Shown: positions 1-11,989 of the stretch, piece after piece
Layout: every line of letters begins with the position of its first letter
Position numbering within the stretch: position 1 is the first letter of the stretch
Source: Scenedesmus sp. ARA3
Taxonomy: Eukaryota; Chlorophyta; Chlorophyceae; Sphaeropleales; Scenedesmaceae
NCBI GenBank assembly: GCA_004335835.1
Contig: RWJK01001447.1
Span: 57,832 to 121,831 of the forward strand
Length of the DNA stretch: 64,000 nucleotides
Direction of reading: 5' to 3'
Translations under genes and position numbers: made by a program
Notes under the pieces: model-generated
Databases searched by the model: none
What the model saw: the letters and a program-made list of their open reading frames with translations, nothing else
Told to the model about the DNA's origin: nothing

Positions 1-863
1 CATCAGCACTGAGCATGAGGCCTGCAGGTCACGTACGTGCATAGTATGTGACATCCAGCGTGCAATAGCAGGCGTTGCTGGCATCATCCAGCCGAAATTG
101 ACTGATGTCAGCTGCTGCTGTGGGGTCAGCTCCATGCACCCAGCCCACCTTCTACGTAACCATGGGGGCAGTTATCAACATCAGCAGGCAGAAGCTCCTC
201 GTAATCAAACGATGCATATCCTGCTGACGTAGCGCGTGCTACTAGCAGCGACTGCGTGTACTGTGCCTGCTTCAGCTCCTCTGGCCGCGGCACTGTCGCT
301 AGCTTGCGCACTGCACTACGCTGCACCCGCTGCACCGCAACTATGCTGCGGTTACTATTGCTTATCCTATTGCAGGCAACACGTTGCTGTTGCGACAGCA
401 GCATCTTTGCGTTGATGAGCAATGTGCAAAGATCAGTGGACCGGACAGCGAAATTGTGAACGTTGTCAACCAATTGATGGTGTCATAGGCGTAGCCATCA
501 TACGTGCATGGCATGGTAGCGCCCGGGCCGGGCATGTTAGCCGTCGGTCAAGCTGCACAGCAAGGTGGTGATCATGCCGTTGGGTGATGACCCTGGATGC
601 GACCGGCATTGACCAATGCGTAAGCTGCTTTGGCAGTGAATAGACCGTAGTGGACGCATATGTAGAGTTGTTGCACGTGCTATGCCCGGTCACCTGCAAG
701 CTAGCAGAATTGGCACACTCTGGGCTTGGGCACATGTGTTGCAGGCACACAATAATTGCGCCTGGGCCGGGCCACATTGAGCACAGAGTGACACATACAC
801 ATCATGCTGTCCTTGCATGCCATGGTGCACGCTCAACTGCAACCTTCTGCGTTGCTCACTGAT
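1..863. other. Left edge, mostly unassigned
   Basis: Apart from the small open frame at 126-473 on the minus strand, I see no recognisable gene, RNA or repeat here. The region lies downstream of the minus-strand oxygenase gene that ends at 864, so part of it is probably that gene's 3' UTR. Confidence 0.4.
126..473 (-). CDS. Possible small hypothetical protein (115 aa)
   Basis: An uninterrupted 115-codon minus-strand frame starts with ATG and ends in TGA. The composition looks protein-like: basic and Ser/Arg-rich in the middle, then a segment with several acidic residues and a Pro-Glu-Glu-Leu stretch. I recognise no domain, signal peptide or membrane helix. It could be a single-exon gene or the last exon of a longer gene. 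It lies in the same orientation as the oxygenase gene whose end is 390 bp upstream. A chance frame is also possible. Confidence 0.3.
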   Translation of the reverse strand: MVDNVHNFAVRSTDLCTLLINAKMLLSQQQRVACNRISNSNRSIVAVQRVQRSAVRKLATVPRPEELKQAQYTQSLLVARATSAGYASFDYEELLPADVDNCPHGYVEGGLGAWS

Positions 864-1401
864 TCAAAAACCCTGGTAACAAACGTCGTACGAAGCTGCT
901 GCTGCCGCCGTCTTGCCCCTGACGGGCTGCCACACGCTAGAAACGGGCACTACGCACTGCACTGGCACAGGATGGCAGCTGCCCCAGCCATCTGCTCTGG
1001 CTGCCAGCGCCTTGGGCCACTCCAGGCTGCTGCTGCTGTCTGCACCAACAGGTGGCATGTGCATGCAAGCGCCAACGCCTGTGCCTGGCGGCGTCCTGCG
1101 TGAATGTAGTTCAGGAACAGGCAACACTTGCGACACACGGCTTCCAGAGCGGACCATAGGCAGCAGCTACAGCGTGTAGTTTATCACTGCACAGGGCTGC
1201 CAAGCACACCAGCGTCACATGCAGCTCCTGCTGCAACGTCTGTGCGGGCACAGGCCCCACAAGACAGTGCTGAGCTCAGCGGCTCGCCTGACCTGCTGGT
1301 GCCTGCAGGGAAGCTACAGCTGTAAAAGGACGAATTTATACGGCTCCAGCATCCCGAAGGACCTTGGTAAATGCATAGCTGCGCACAGCTATAGCTGTCC
1401 T

Positions 1402-1497
<96 letters not shown>

Positions 1498-4400
1498 GCA
1501 GCAGCGCCCCACCTGCACTTGAGCTCCTTCCAGAAGGCCATCATGAGCGTGGTGCGCCGCCCATCAGCTGCAGGAGCCGGGCCCCTGCCAGGGATGACCC
1601 CTGCACAGCAGCCAGGCCAGCACAGCAGCTGCATGCTTAGCAATATCTCAGCAGGGCTGCATCTCAGCAGCGGCCAAAAACACAACAGTGCTATCTAGCA
1701 GCGCACCCCAGTGCAGCTCAATGGCAAGACGGTTGACTGCAATGCTTCCATTGCATTGCAGATGAAAGTTCTCAAAAGACACAGCTGCAGTTGCTGGGTG
1801 GTGCAAGGTCTCACCGTGCAAGTACTTGCCATCAAACATTACAAAGCGGTTGGTGGCAGGATATGCCAGCCAGCCTTTTGTCGCCAGTGGGCCACCCAGC
1901 AGCTGGTCAGTCACCAGTGTCGGGCCTCCAACAAAGGGCTGCTGTGCTTGCTGCTGCTCTGCTGGGATGCTGTTCAATGCTGCTGCATCTGGTGCATCTG
2001 GTGCATCCTTATTGATGCTGCTGCTGGTGCTGCTGGCGCTGGCTGTGTTGCGTGCCAGGTACAGCACGCTAGTGAAGATAGGGTTGCGCACGCCGCCCTG
2101 CCCTTCATCGTCGCTGTCATAATGCAGCTGGTGACCTGCACATGTGCAACGGCGCAACAGTCATTGGTGCCATCTCGGTACATAGGGCTAACACAACTTG
2201 AAGCAGACTTCACAGAGCCGCAGCAGCCTGCAGAGCTCAGTTACAGTGCAGTAACAGCATGTTGTGCATTGTGTGGCATCAACTCCAATGTGTTGTTGGT
2301 GTCTTTACATACAGCCTGCAGGACATCTTGCTTGTCAATCTACTAGATACCAACACGCTGCTGCTGCTGCTGACTCACCTGAGCTGTGGCGTCTGCAGTG
2401 AGCCCAGAACTCAGCGTACTGCGCACCAGCCGCTGCTGGGCAGTACTCCAGCGCAAGCTGCCGCAGGTGGTGCGCCAGCTGGTGCATGCTGCTGCTCTGC
2501 GGCTCATCCTGCAGGGCGTATGTGTATGTGTATGTGAACAGTATGTCATGAACACAGCGTGGTGAGGCCAGTGGTGGGGTCAGTGCAGGCTGGCTGACAC
2601 AAGGTTCTGCGCAGTGGCATACAGTCGCACACTACAGATGTGTGAGTGCTGCGATTGATTGGCGGTGCCTGAAGAAAAAGATGAGACTCAGACCATGCAT
2701 GAGCAATTCAGTGTAATAATGCGCCGCAGAGCTGTCCCTAAAGGCAGCTAAGGCTTCAGTAACGAGAATGGCAGCTGGCAAAGCAATCATAGCTGCCCCA
2801 AACACACTCACAAGCCTGAAGAAGTAGCTGAAGTAGCCGACACGGCCGTAGCTGTGCTCGCGCCAGAAAGGCGCAGCAGGCGCAAACACCTGCTGCAGGT
2901 GCAGCAGCAGCTGCTGCGGCAGCGCAGCGTCAAGCACCTGCAGCAGGAAGTCGCTGGCGCCGCCCTGACTGCTCTGTTCTGCTGCTGCTGTTGGTGTGCT
3001 GCTGGGCAGTGCATACTGCAGCACCTGCGTGCATGGCACAGGAGGTCTGCTTGTCACATATTTATTGTCCAAACTCAGATATTACAAGCCCTGTGGCCTG
3101 CAGCAAGCCACGGGTCATACAAGCATCAGGATACGGCTTGCCTTATGCTGCGTTGCTTCTTCATTCAACTTTGCCTCACCTCACTCGACAGCCTGAATTT
3201 GAACCCTAACGCCGCCAGATGCACTGCAGCCTGCGCTTCCCGCCCAGACTGGCACAGCAGCATGGCCAGCGCTGAGCGTGCGGCATCAGCAGCCTCTGCC
3301 TCTGCTGCACACGCCTTGTTGCTTTCAAGCAGCAGGCCGTCTTGCTGTCCTGCAAGCTGCTCTGCTGCTGCTATTGCCCGCTGCAGGTGTGCCTCAGCCT
3401 GCTGCAGCTCATCCTGTGATGCTGCACTGGCCTTGAGCACCTGCAGGGCAAGTACAAGTGTGCCATTTGGCAGGCACACACCATGGTGATGCCAGCAGTG
3501 CCACAACTCAAGCCTGCAGCTAAAGACATCACCAAATGCGCCCATACAGCTGCCTGCTTTGTGACGAAGATCTTCAGTTTGTCACGGTTTGATTGCACAA
3601 ACTGGGCTGGCGCCAGTGCTGCATCCCCCACAGCCACTGATTCTGCATGCAAGCATGAAAGTCGCAGGAGCGGTGGTACCTGACCGCACCTGCCCCAGAG
3701 CACTATGGGCTGCCACGAAGCGTGGGAAGTACTTCAGGCTGTGCTGCAGCTGTTGCACTGCCTCCTGCAGCCTGTCCTGCCGCCTGCAGGTAAACACCCA
3801 GGCCAGCCGCAGGGCAGAGGGCACACAGTGCCATGTAGGTTTGGATTCAGGTTGCACTTGCACATGAGCCGTGCAGTTCAGTGACAGGCGCAGGCACAGC
3901 GGCCGGCTTCCACATGCTGCCACCCCAACACCTTGCAGGAACGAGTTGCAAAGCATGCCAGCAGCGCAGTGCAGCTGCCAGCTATGCTGCATGTTCAACG
4001 CTGTGCCTAGGTGGCAATGCCAGCATATGAGTGCTAGGTGTTGTCGTCCGTACTTGCCACCTTGTGCACAGCTGCGCCAGCAGGCACATGGGGCACGAGC
4101 CTGCAGTTCACCTGTACAGCAGCCCCAGCTGCAGGTGGGTTGAGGCCAGCAGGAAAGCCGGCTCATCTAGGCACAGCTCCAGGTCCAGCGAGTGTGCAGC
4201 TGCAGGGAAGCGCACGAAGTAGACAGCGAGCAAAGACATGCAGGAGCAGAGCACACGCTGAGGTGAGGCAGACGTCTGCTGATGGCTGTATGGTGCATCA
4301 TAGGGGTGAGACATCAGCTGCATCAGTGCCAGCCAGGCCGAGCAGGGCAGCTGGCAGGTGCAGCTGGCTGCTGCCTGACGATAGCCTGAGCATGGTCGCA

Positions 4401-4873
4401 CGCGTGGCATGCTGCAACTGGTGTTGAATGCTGGCTGCTGACTGCAGCTGCAGCTTGCCGTAAAGCAGCGTCTAGCAGCACTGAGTGCGCTGAGCATGGC
4501 AATTCCACTACTCAGTGTTCCAGGCCATGGCCTGAGATGGCCATCTGCGAAGGAAACAGCTGTACCAAGCTGGTGATGATGGCCAGCACACCTGTGTCGC
4601 TGTCCTTTACACTGTTGCCAAGCGCCCGTATTGACTTCTGCAGCTTCTGCTCAATGAGACTGTCTGCGCTTACATCAGCACAGAGTGGCTGCTGCTGCTT
4701 GACCAGCTTTACAGCCTGCCTGAACAGACTGAGAGGCGACGGTGTCCTGCAAGAAGCATGCGGATTCGTGTGAGTTGACATGCCAGGTGCCATGATGCTC
4801 AATGATGAAGCACTTCTGCAACAGCTTCCATCTCACTTGTTTCCTGTGTTGGCTCGACTTGCTGCTGGCTCCA

Positions 4874-4874
<1 letters not shown>
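864..4874 (-). CDS. 2OG-Fe(II) oxygenase with N-terminal TPR-like region
   Basis: A multi-exon gene. Exon 1 (4837-4874) encodes a short MEPAAS start and splices in phase onto the exon below 4765. The middle exons (about 4100-4200, 3720-3790, 3180-3450) encode Ala/Leu-rich helical repeats resembling TPRs (HSLKYFPRFVAAHSALGQ). The C-terminal exons carry a dioxygenase core: a HxD iron motif in LHYDSDDEG (exon from about 2139), the distal histidine in DGKYLHG near 1815, and a 2-oxoglutarate-binding basic motif GRRTTLMMAFW near 1540-1600. This order (HxD...H...R) is that of Fe(II)/2-oxoglutarate-dependent hydroxylases of the prolyl-4-hydroxylase type, which hydroxylate substrates using O2 and 2OG. 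The final exon (864 to about 1090) ends in VWQPV-type sequence. Some internal exon joins, especially 4100-4700, are not settled. The substrate is unknown. No signal peptide is evident. Confidence 0.72.
1403..1496. repeat. (CAG)n microsatellite, about 31 units
   Basis: This is an almost pure CAG run on the plus strand, hence CUG in the transcript of the minus-strand oxygenase gene. It starts right after the donor that follows the GRRTTLMMAFW exon, so it is intronic and lies at the 5' end of that intron. Confidence 0.9.
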
Positions 4875-4910
<36 letters not shown>

Positions 4911-5338
4911 AATTTTATCCCAGCTTGAACTGCTGCTGTGTTACCCTAAAGCAGCCAGCTCAACTGCCTGCAAGCAACTGAAGGTTCCAGACATCTGAGG
5001 AACCTCTAGACACTGCCAGCAGAACGAAAGCAACCACCATTCAAAGCCTGCTGATCATGACAGTCAGCTGCTGCAGGTTTAGCAGCAGGTCTCCGACACT
5101 GCTCCGGCCCATCCTAGCTTGCGGTGGGGCCAGCCGCAGCATACACTAGACATTACAGCATCAAAGGCTACATCACATCGCTGCTCTGTCGTTCGTTTGG
5201 GTTTGGACAGCAACCACCACCTCTTTGTTGTACACTCCCTTGCTGCAACCTGCAGTTCATTGTTTCCTGCAACAAAAAACGGTGTTTTATATTTCCTTTG
5301 TATCAGGCTTCCGTTTGCTGGTAGGCTGCTGAGCAGGC
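4875..5338. promoter_or_regulatory. Divergent promoter region (oxygenase / YTH gene)
   Basis: These 464 bp separate two head-to-head genes. A (CTG)n run sits at about 4880-4910, next to the oxygenase start codon. A T-rich stretch with TTTATATTTCC at about 5286-5296, roughly 45 bp before the YTH start codon, is a candidate TATA-like element. No other motif stands out. Confidence 0.45.
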
Positions 5339-8300
5339 ATGGACGGAGATTATGGAGAGCAGGGTCAGGACGAGAACCTGCTGGATTTTGAAGAGGATGA
5401 GCAAGAGGATAACGGGATTTACGAAGGTTACGATCAGGGGGCTGAGGGATATGAAGGCGAGGAGTATGAGGGAGCTGAGGCAGAAGGGGAAGACCTCATG
5501 GAGCAAGATGAGGAGCAGCAAGGCGATGATGGCGCAGATGAGCTTTTGGAAGGGTTAGAAGGTACGTGATGCTTCTATTGTGGCAGGTGGCAGCTTGCTT
5601 GCCGCTGCGGACCACCTCATCAGCTTGCCTGCCCTTCTGCTGTTGCTGTTCCCTGCTGCTGCAGATGAGGACGATCATGAGGAGCAGCAGCAGCAGCAGC
5701 AGCAAGCTCAGCCGCAGGCACGCGATGGTGAAGAGGCACAACAACAGGAAAGCATGCAGCAGGACAAAGGCGGCAAGAAGATCATAGATCTGACCAAGTC
5801 ATCAAACAGGGTGAGCTGCTACTCCAGTTGTTGCAGATGCTGCCACCTGTCGTACCTGCACGACAGATACGGCTGTATGCTTTTGCTCTACTGCTCAGCA
5901 TCTGCTACTTCTCAGCAGCTACCATGAGCTTTGGCTGCCTGTTCGCAGCATTGAAAACCTTGAACTTTGTGCATGGGCACGTGAACGAAGCTGCTGACCA
6001 TGCATACTACACTTGCTGCACTAGCTTTCTTCATTTGCCCGCATCCAGCCCTGCTTGTGGCGTCAAGTGCATCCAGCAGCGGCAACTGACCATTACACCT
6101 ATCTGCCTCTGCTTGCGTCTTGCAGCTCCAGAGCATACAGCAGCGCATCGGTGCGCCACAGCAGCAGCAACAGCCCGGCAAACCCGGCCCGCAGCAGCAG
6201 CAGCAACGCATCCCGCCGCCCCAGCAGCAGCAGCAGCAGCGCGGCCCTGTCGCCGGCCCTAAGGCCCCGCCCGGCCAGCCGCAGCGCCTGGGCCCAAAGC
6301 GTTATTTCATGCTCAAGTCGGTCAACGCAGTCAACTGGGACACTGCGCGGCAGCACAGCTGCTGGGCCACGCAGCCGCAGAACGAGGCTGTGTTTGACGC
6401 TGCGCTGCGCAAGGGCTGCGCTGTCGTGCTGTTCCTATCCATCAACGGCTCTGGCTGCATCCAGGGCTATGGCCTCATGCGTAGCGCCTCCGGCAACGGC
6501 CCGCGTGACGTGCCCTGGCAGGACATCACCGAGAGCGTTTCAAATTTTGATGTGTCCTGGGACTGCACCGCGCCCATCAAGTTTGACGCCGTGCGCGGCA
6601 TCACCAACCCCTGGGGTGAGCTGCGTGGCGGCCGCAGGGTTCAGGGCGAGCCCGTGCCGCTAAACCGCCACAGGGACGGCCAGGAGCTGGCCCCACTCAC
6701 TGGCGAGGCGCTGCTGGCTGCAATGAACCAGAATGCAGCGGCGCTGGGGCAGCCGGCGAAGGGCCCGCTGGCTGCAGCAGGCATGGCCGCACCTGGTGGC
6801 GGGCGCGGCATGCAGCAGCAGGGGGTGCAGGGCGTGCCGCCCCACCTGCAGCAGCGCATGATGATGCAGCAGGGTGGGGTGGGTGTTGGCGGCAGGATGG
6901 GCATGATGGGCCCGGGCGGCATGATGCCAGGTGGCAGGGGAGGCATGCCGGGGCCACCTGGCATGCAGGGGCCTGGCGGGCGCATGGGGATGATGGGGCC
7001 GGGTGGCATGATGGCTGGCGGCAGAGGAGGCATGCCACCTGGCATGGCAGCAGCAGGGCCTGGCGTGCGGCAGCCGCCACCGCCGCCAATGCGGCCAGGG
7101 GTCCGGGGCGGCCCCGGTATGCAGCAGCAGCAGCAGCAGCCGCCGTCTAAGGGGCTGGCGCGGTTTGCAGGGCGGCTGGAGGGGCTGCCAGGCCCGGGGC
7201 AGCAGCAGCACCACCCACAAGGCTGGCAGCAGCAGCTGCAGCAGCAGCGGCAGCGTGGCGCCAGCCCGCCGCCGCACCACAGCCGCAGCAGTGAGGGCCA
7301 CAGGCGCAGCCGTAGCAGGAGCCGCAGCCGCAGCAGGAGCCGCAGCAGGAGTCCCGGGCACCACCGCGGCAGGTCACACTCGGATCAGCGTGCGGGGCAC
7401 TCTGGCAGCAGGGGTGGTGGGGGTGGCGGCGGGCATGGGGGAATCACATCGCAGCACAATGCTGCTGCTGCTGGCGGCGCTGCGGCCAGGCAGGGCGAGG
7501 GCCTAGATGAGACCAGCTCAGAGAACATCACATATGAGATGTACCTGGCTGCATATGATAAGGTGCAGCAGCGGCTGAAGACGGTCAGCAACTACGTGCA
7601 GAAGGATGCGCCACAGCAGCAGCAGCAGCAGCAGCCGGCGCAGCAAGTGCAGCAGCGCTCGCAGCAGCAGTGGGCGCAGCAGCAGCAGCAGCAGCAGCAG
7701 GCTGCTGCGGGTGCTGGCAGCGGTATGGCGCCGCAGCAACCACGGCAGCAGCAGCAGCCTCAGATGCAGATGGTGCCGTATGGCGGCGCTGGCGATGGCA
7801 TGAATGGAGGCGGCGGCATGCAGCAGCAGCAGCAGGGCGCACCTGGTGTGGCTGGTGGTGCTGTGCGCGGTGCTGGCGGTGGCATGATGCGTGGCGTGGC
7901 TGGTGGTGGCAACCCTGCTGCAGCTGGCAGGGTAGCGGCAGCTAATATCCCTACGCTGGAAGAGTAAGTGGGCCTTGCTGGGCAGATCGTGGTGTGTGGC
8001 GTGTGCTGTCCTATTTGAGTTGATTTGTACAAGAAATCGAGTTACACGTGACCTCAAGTGCCGAGGCAGCACCGTGTTGTTTATGCAAGGGGTCGTTGGT
8101 AAGCGCATGGGTTGCGTCAAGGCAAAACCACAACACGCACCCACCGCAGGTTCGAGTACATCCAGCACGTGCCCTTGATTGAATCAGCATGCTGGCCCCT
8201 GGGTGCCAGTTGTGCGGCAATGCGATGTTCAGCTTTTCTCGCCCGCCTGCCATGCCTTGAACAGCTGCTGCGCCGTGTGTACAACACCTGCATTCATGTG

Positions 8301-10862
8301 CTCTTCTTGCCAGAAGATTGTCAGATATCTGATCTGTAGCTGCTTCTGCATGATGCTATCGCTGCCCGACAGGAGTCACAAGCAAAGAGAGTGCGTGTAT
8401 GTTGTTGGACAGAGAGATTTCAGTCAGTTGCGTAGCTGTTGTTGTTCCTAGTGTGTGGGTGTGTCAGGTTGTTGCAGTGGTTCATGGTGTGCAAGTACCG
8501 GTGGCCGTGTGAACAGTGTTGTCATGGAGTGTGCGAGGGATCAAAAAGAGTGTTTGAGCGGTCATCAGCACTATAGCACTAGCATTTCTTTCCAGTGCAG
8601 CAGGATGATAGTTGACAGCTAGAGTACTTCAGCAAAGCCAGTTTATTGGAGTTCAGGATAGCACAGCTGGCTTCATAGAGTTTGATGTGCAATGCACAGC
8701 ATGTTGCTGGCGTTTTGCTCTCCCTCACAGTCCTGATTGAATGTGCTTGCTTCCACTGCTATCAGTGTCTTCTCACCAGCATTTCAAACGTACACTGTCA
8801 AGCAGTGCTAATTCTTGCAGATTTTTTTGCGACAAAAACAAGCTTGGCAGCTACTGAGCATTTGGCATTCAGAATGCACTGTCATGTCTGCGAGTTACGG
8901 ATGCAAGGAACGCCGGAGCAGGATGGACGCAGTTTCAATGCCCAGCTGTGCTGCCACTGTTGGTTGCGAGGGGTGTGCTGTCAGGGGGCTTGTGGTCGCC
9001 AGGCTGGCGGCTAGGATTGACTGGGCTAGGCTTGGCTTGGAGTTTAGGGTAGCTGAGGTCCTAAGCCAGCATGGAAAAAGGGGTTGCGGCATCGTCACAA
9101 AACGTTAGAGCGAGGATCGGGGGGCTGGCGTGTTGCGCGTGTCTGCTGTAGCACGTGCTACTCTGAACATAGTGATAGTCTGTCATGTTCCTCCTCTCTT
9201 TGCCATGCAAGACCTACATCCCAGCTGCGGGTCTGGACTGGTTGTGGCCAAGGTAATGCGTTGTTGGAGCACGGCTGCCCTGGTTGCGCTGCCAAGCACC
9301 GCAACGCAGCTTCTACAGCTGCTGTCAAGCATATGGGCTGCCTGTGTCCCTGATGTGCAGCACCGTGTGGTGCCTGCAAGTGTTCAGGGATGCTTGCGAT
9401 GTGCCATGGCGGCATGTATGTGGCTGCATACATGTAGATGCCCACATGATGTGCACTGTCCAGCTGCAATATGCTGGCAGAGCTTTGGTGGGCAAGTGAC
9501 GGGGCAATATGTGTACAATCGCTCGCGGGCGCCGGGTCGCCATGTTCTGTTTGTGCATGTTTTCTTGTTCTGCTGCTGCTGCTGCTGCTGCTCCTGCCCT
9601 GCCATGGTAGCTCTTGTCACCATGTCTCTGTGCCAGACACCTGCTGCTTGGCTTATGGTTCGCTGTTGTATTGGTTTCCTACCATGCATGTAGTGCTACC
9701 AAGCACTTGTTTATCTCCATTTCACCTGTGCATCCTTGTGCTGATCAGAGGTAGGTCAGTGTCCAAAAACTCGGCCACCATGTGGGCATGTTCAGCTGCC
9801 CTTCTCAGCTGTGTTGCTGCCAGTGCCTTTACACGACTGCAGGTACAGCGCGGCAGGTAAACATTGCAGGACAGGTGCCTGCCATGGTATGTTATCAGGT
9901 AAGCCCAAGGTAAGTGTCAGCGCGCAGCAACAGCACACAGCGGCAGCAGTGACAGCACCAGGCAGCCTCCTCGCAGCACACTCCAGTCAGCCCTTATAAC
10001 CGCCCCTCATGTTCACCGCTCTCATGCCGTCTGCTTCCCTGCTGCCTCCTGCGCCCGTGTGTTGCGTGCTGTTGCGCTGCATCCTGCGTACCGTCACCCT
10101 CACTGCAGGTACATGCAGCGCATCAAGAGCAAGTGGCTGGAGCGCGGCCAGCAGTGCCCCTACAGCGATGACGTCATTCGTGCCAAGTACTTTGAGAAGC
10201 TGCCTAAGCACATGGGAGGCAGCGGCGGCGGCAGCAGCAGCAGGCCTGCTGGGCCCGGCGGTGCTGCAGGGCCAGGCGCTGCAGGTGGTGCAGGTTCTGG
10301 TACTGGTGGGCCTGTGCGTCGCGCGGCAGCAGCAGCAGGACAGCAGCAGCAGCAGCAGGCTGGCGGTGGCGGGCGCAGCCAGCAGAAGCTTGCTGCTGCG
10401 AGTGGCGGCATGAAGGCTGCCGGCGGCCCACCGGGCACAGCAGCAGCAGCAGGCGGTGGCGGCGGGGCAGGCGCTATGGGTCCCGGTGGTGCCATGGGCC
10501 CTGGTGGTGCGGGCATGATGAACCCCGCTGCTGCTGCTGCCATGATGGGCATGAACCCTGCTGCTGCGATGATGGGCATGAACATGATGAACCCCATGGC
10601 AGCGATGATGGCTGCTGGAGGTATGGGCATGATGGGTCAGGGAGGCATGGGGATGGGCATGAACCCCATGAATGCCATGAACCCTATGAACACCATGAAC
10701 CCCATGATGATGGGTGGTGGGGGTGCTGCTGGCATGCAAGGGGGTGGGGGTATGGGTGGGGAGATGATGCAGGGGGGTGGCGGCAGGCAGGGAATGGGCA
10801 GGGGCGGCGGCAGGGGTGGCAAGGGGCGGCCTCGGCAGAAGCAGCAGCAGGGCGGCTACTGA
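5339..10862 (+). CDS. YTH-domain m6A RNA reader (YTHDC1-type) with RS region
   Basis: Four exons join in phase (5339-5561, 5665-5810, 6126-7963, 10109-10862) to give 986 aa. The N-terminus is strongly acidic (Asp/Glu/Gly/Tyr). The YTH fold spans roughly residues 180-325: it opens with KRYFMLKS, has the cage tryptophan in SCWATQP, the core strand LFLSINGSG, a second cage-position tryptophan in DVPWQ, then TNPWGEL and NRHRDGQEL. These match YTHDC1-type readers, which bind N6-methyladenosine in RNA. After it come Met/Gly/Pro-rich repeats, an Arg-Ser block at about 7300-7370 and poly-Gln tracts. The last exon adds a basic helix-like stretch (YMQRIKSKWLERG) and a long Gly/Met/Asn-rich tail. The RS dipeptides suggest a nuclear, splicing-linked role (inference). 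The 2.1-kb last intron contains a possible alternative exon. Confidence 0.9.
7964..10108 (+). other. Long last intron of the YTH gene with possible alternative terminal exon
   Basis: The 2145-bp interval begins with GTAAGT and ends in CTGCAG, and joins the flanking exons in phase. At 8149 a second acceptor (CACCGCAG) is followed by an in-phase frame, FEYIQHVPL..., running to a stop at 8339. This could be an alternative 3' end giving a shorter protein without the Gly/Met tail. The rest of the intron shows no convincing gene. Confidence 0.45.
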
Positions 10863-11989
10863 GCGCAGTTAGGGCAGCGCAGCATGCGGCTGCAATGTTC
10901 GTGTGTCGTGTGTATGATGTGCTGCTAACTGGGTGCAGCTGGCTAGTGTCGCCACACAAATGGTTTGCCTGCTGAGGCAGCCAGCGGAGTATCGCTTGTG
11001 GGTGTTGAGGTGCTAGATGCTGGCGCCAGCACCTAGCACTTTGACTGCAGGCCGGCTAGCATGTGGTGACAGCAGCTGTCAGCATGTGGTGACGGCACTG
11101 CCGTCACCTGTGTAACAACTTATGTGTACGCCAGACTTGCGCTGTGTCAAAGGGTAGCGTGGTGTAAAGAAATAAAGAAAGTCGCTGATTGCATTCTCAA
11201 GCTCGAGTGTTCTGTATCTAGGTGACACGTCGCTGCAATCAGTTGCAACCAGTTGGATGGCCTGCTGTGCTATAACACCTCAGTACGGTACTGATGCCAC
11301 GTCGTGGTCAGATTTTGTTGCCCGTTATGTTGCTTGCAGCGTTCCATTGCAGCATTGCAGCCCACCAGTCACAGCAACACCGTTGTGTCAGTCTGGCAAG
11401 GGCAGGATAAGTCCAGTTCTGAGCTGTCCGACAATGGTAGGCTACCAATCTGCACATGCATTTGCTACCTCATCTACTGTCTGCTTAAGGAGACGAACAC
11501 CGCGCCAGTCAATCACTTTGAACTGTTACACTGACTGACATTGCCGTGATGAGCGGTCAACGACAGCAACAGCGGCGTACTCAGCAAGTCCGCACAGCCC
11601 ATGCCAAGTTGGCAGGGCTACAATCAACATCTGTACACACCAACTATAGCAAACAAGTAACACAATGATTGTGCCAGGACTTGACAAAGTGCCCCATATG
11701 TATATCACGTCCGCCATGCCCCGCTCCTCGGCGTTACACACTGGGAGCCCAGCATGCAGACTACCGTATAATGAAAGGTCGTCAGCAGTGCGCGGCGCTG
11801 CATGCAGCAGTTCCTGGTGCAGCAGCAGCACATCTGCTCCAATCTCAACCCCACGCACACGCGCGCACACACAACACCACACACCTCTGCACACACCCCT
11901 GCAGACACAGCACGGGCTGCCGTCTATCATCACCAACAACCAGCAACCATCGATATGTACACTCAATACATCATGTACGCATAATCGGT
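10863..11989. other. Convergent 3' intergenic region (YTH / APS reductase)
   Basis: This region separates two genes that end towards each other. TGTAA at 11111-11115 and at about 11163-11167 are candidate polyadenylation signals for the YTH gene. TTACA (TGTAA on the minus strand) at 11734-11738 is a candidate for the reductase gene. An AC-rich stretch lies at about 11865-11905. I see no coding gene. Confidence 0.5.

Noticed and set aside
1403..1496. CAG run read as poly-Ala or poly-Gln protein
   Set aside because: It lies immediately after a splice donor of the oxygenase gene, so it is intronic; open frames through it are repeat artefacts.
6660..7364. Long minus-strand open frames opposite the YTH exon
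   Set aside because: They mirror the Gln/Gly/Met-rich coding repeats of the plus strand and yield only low-complexity His/Pro/Ala sequence.
9130..9693. 187-codon open frame inside the long YTH intron
   Set aside because: The composition is irregular (many Cys, His and Trp) and it lies inside an intron supported by exact phase agreement of the flanking exons.
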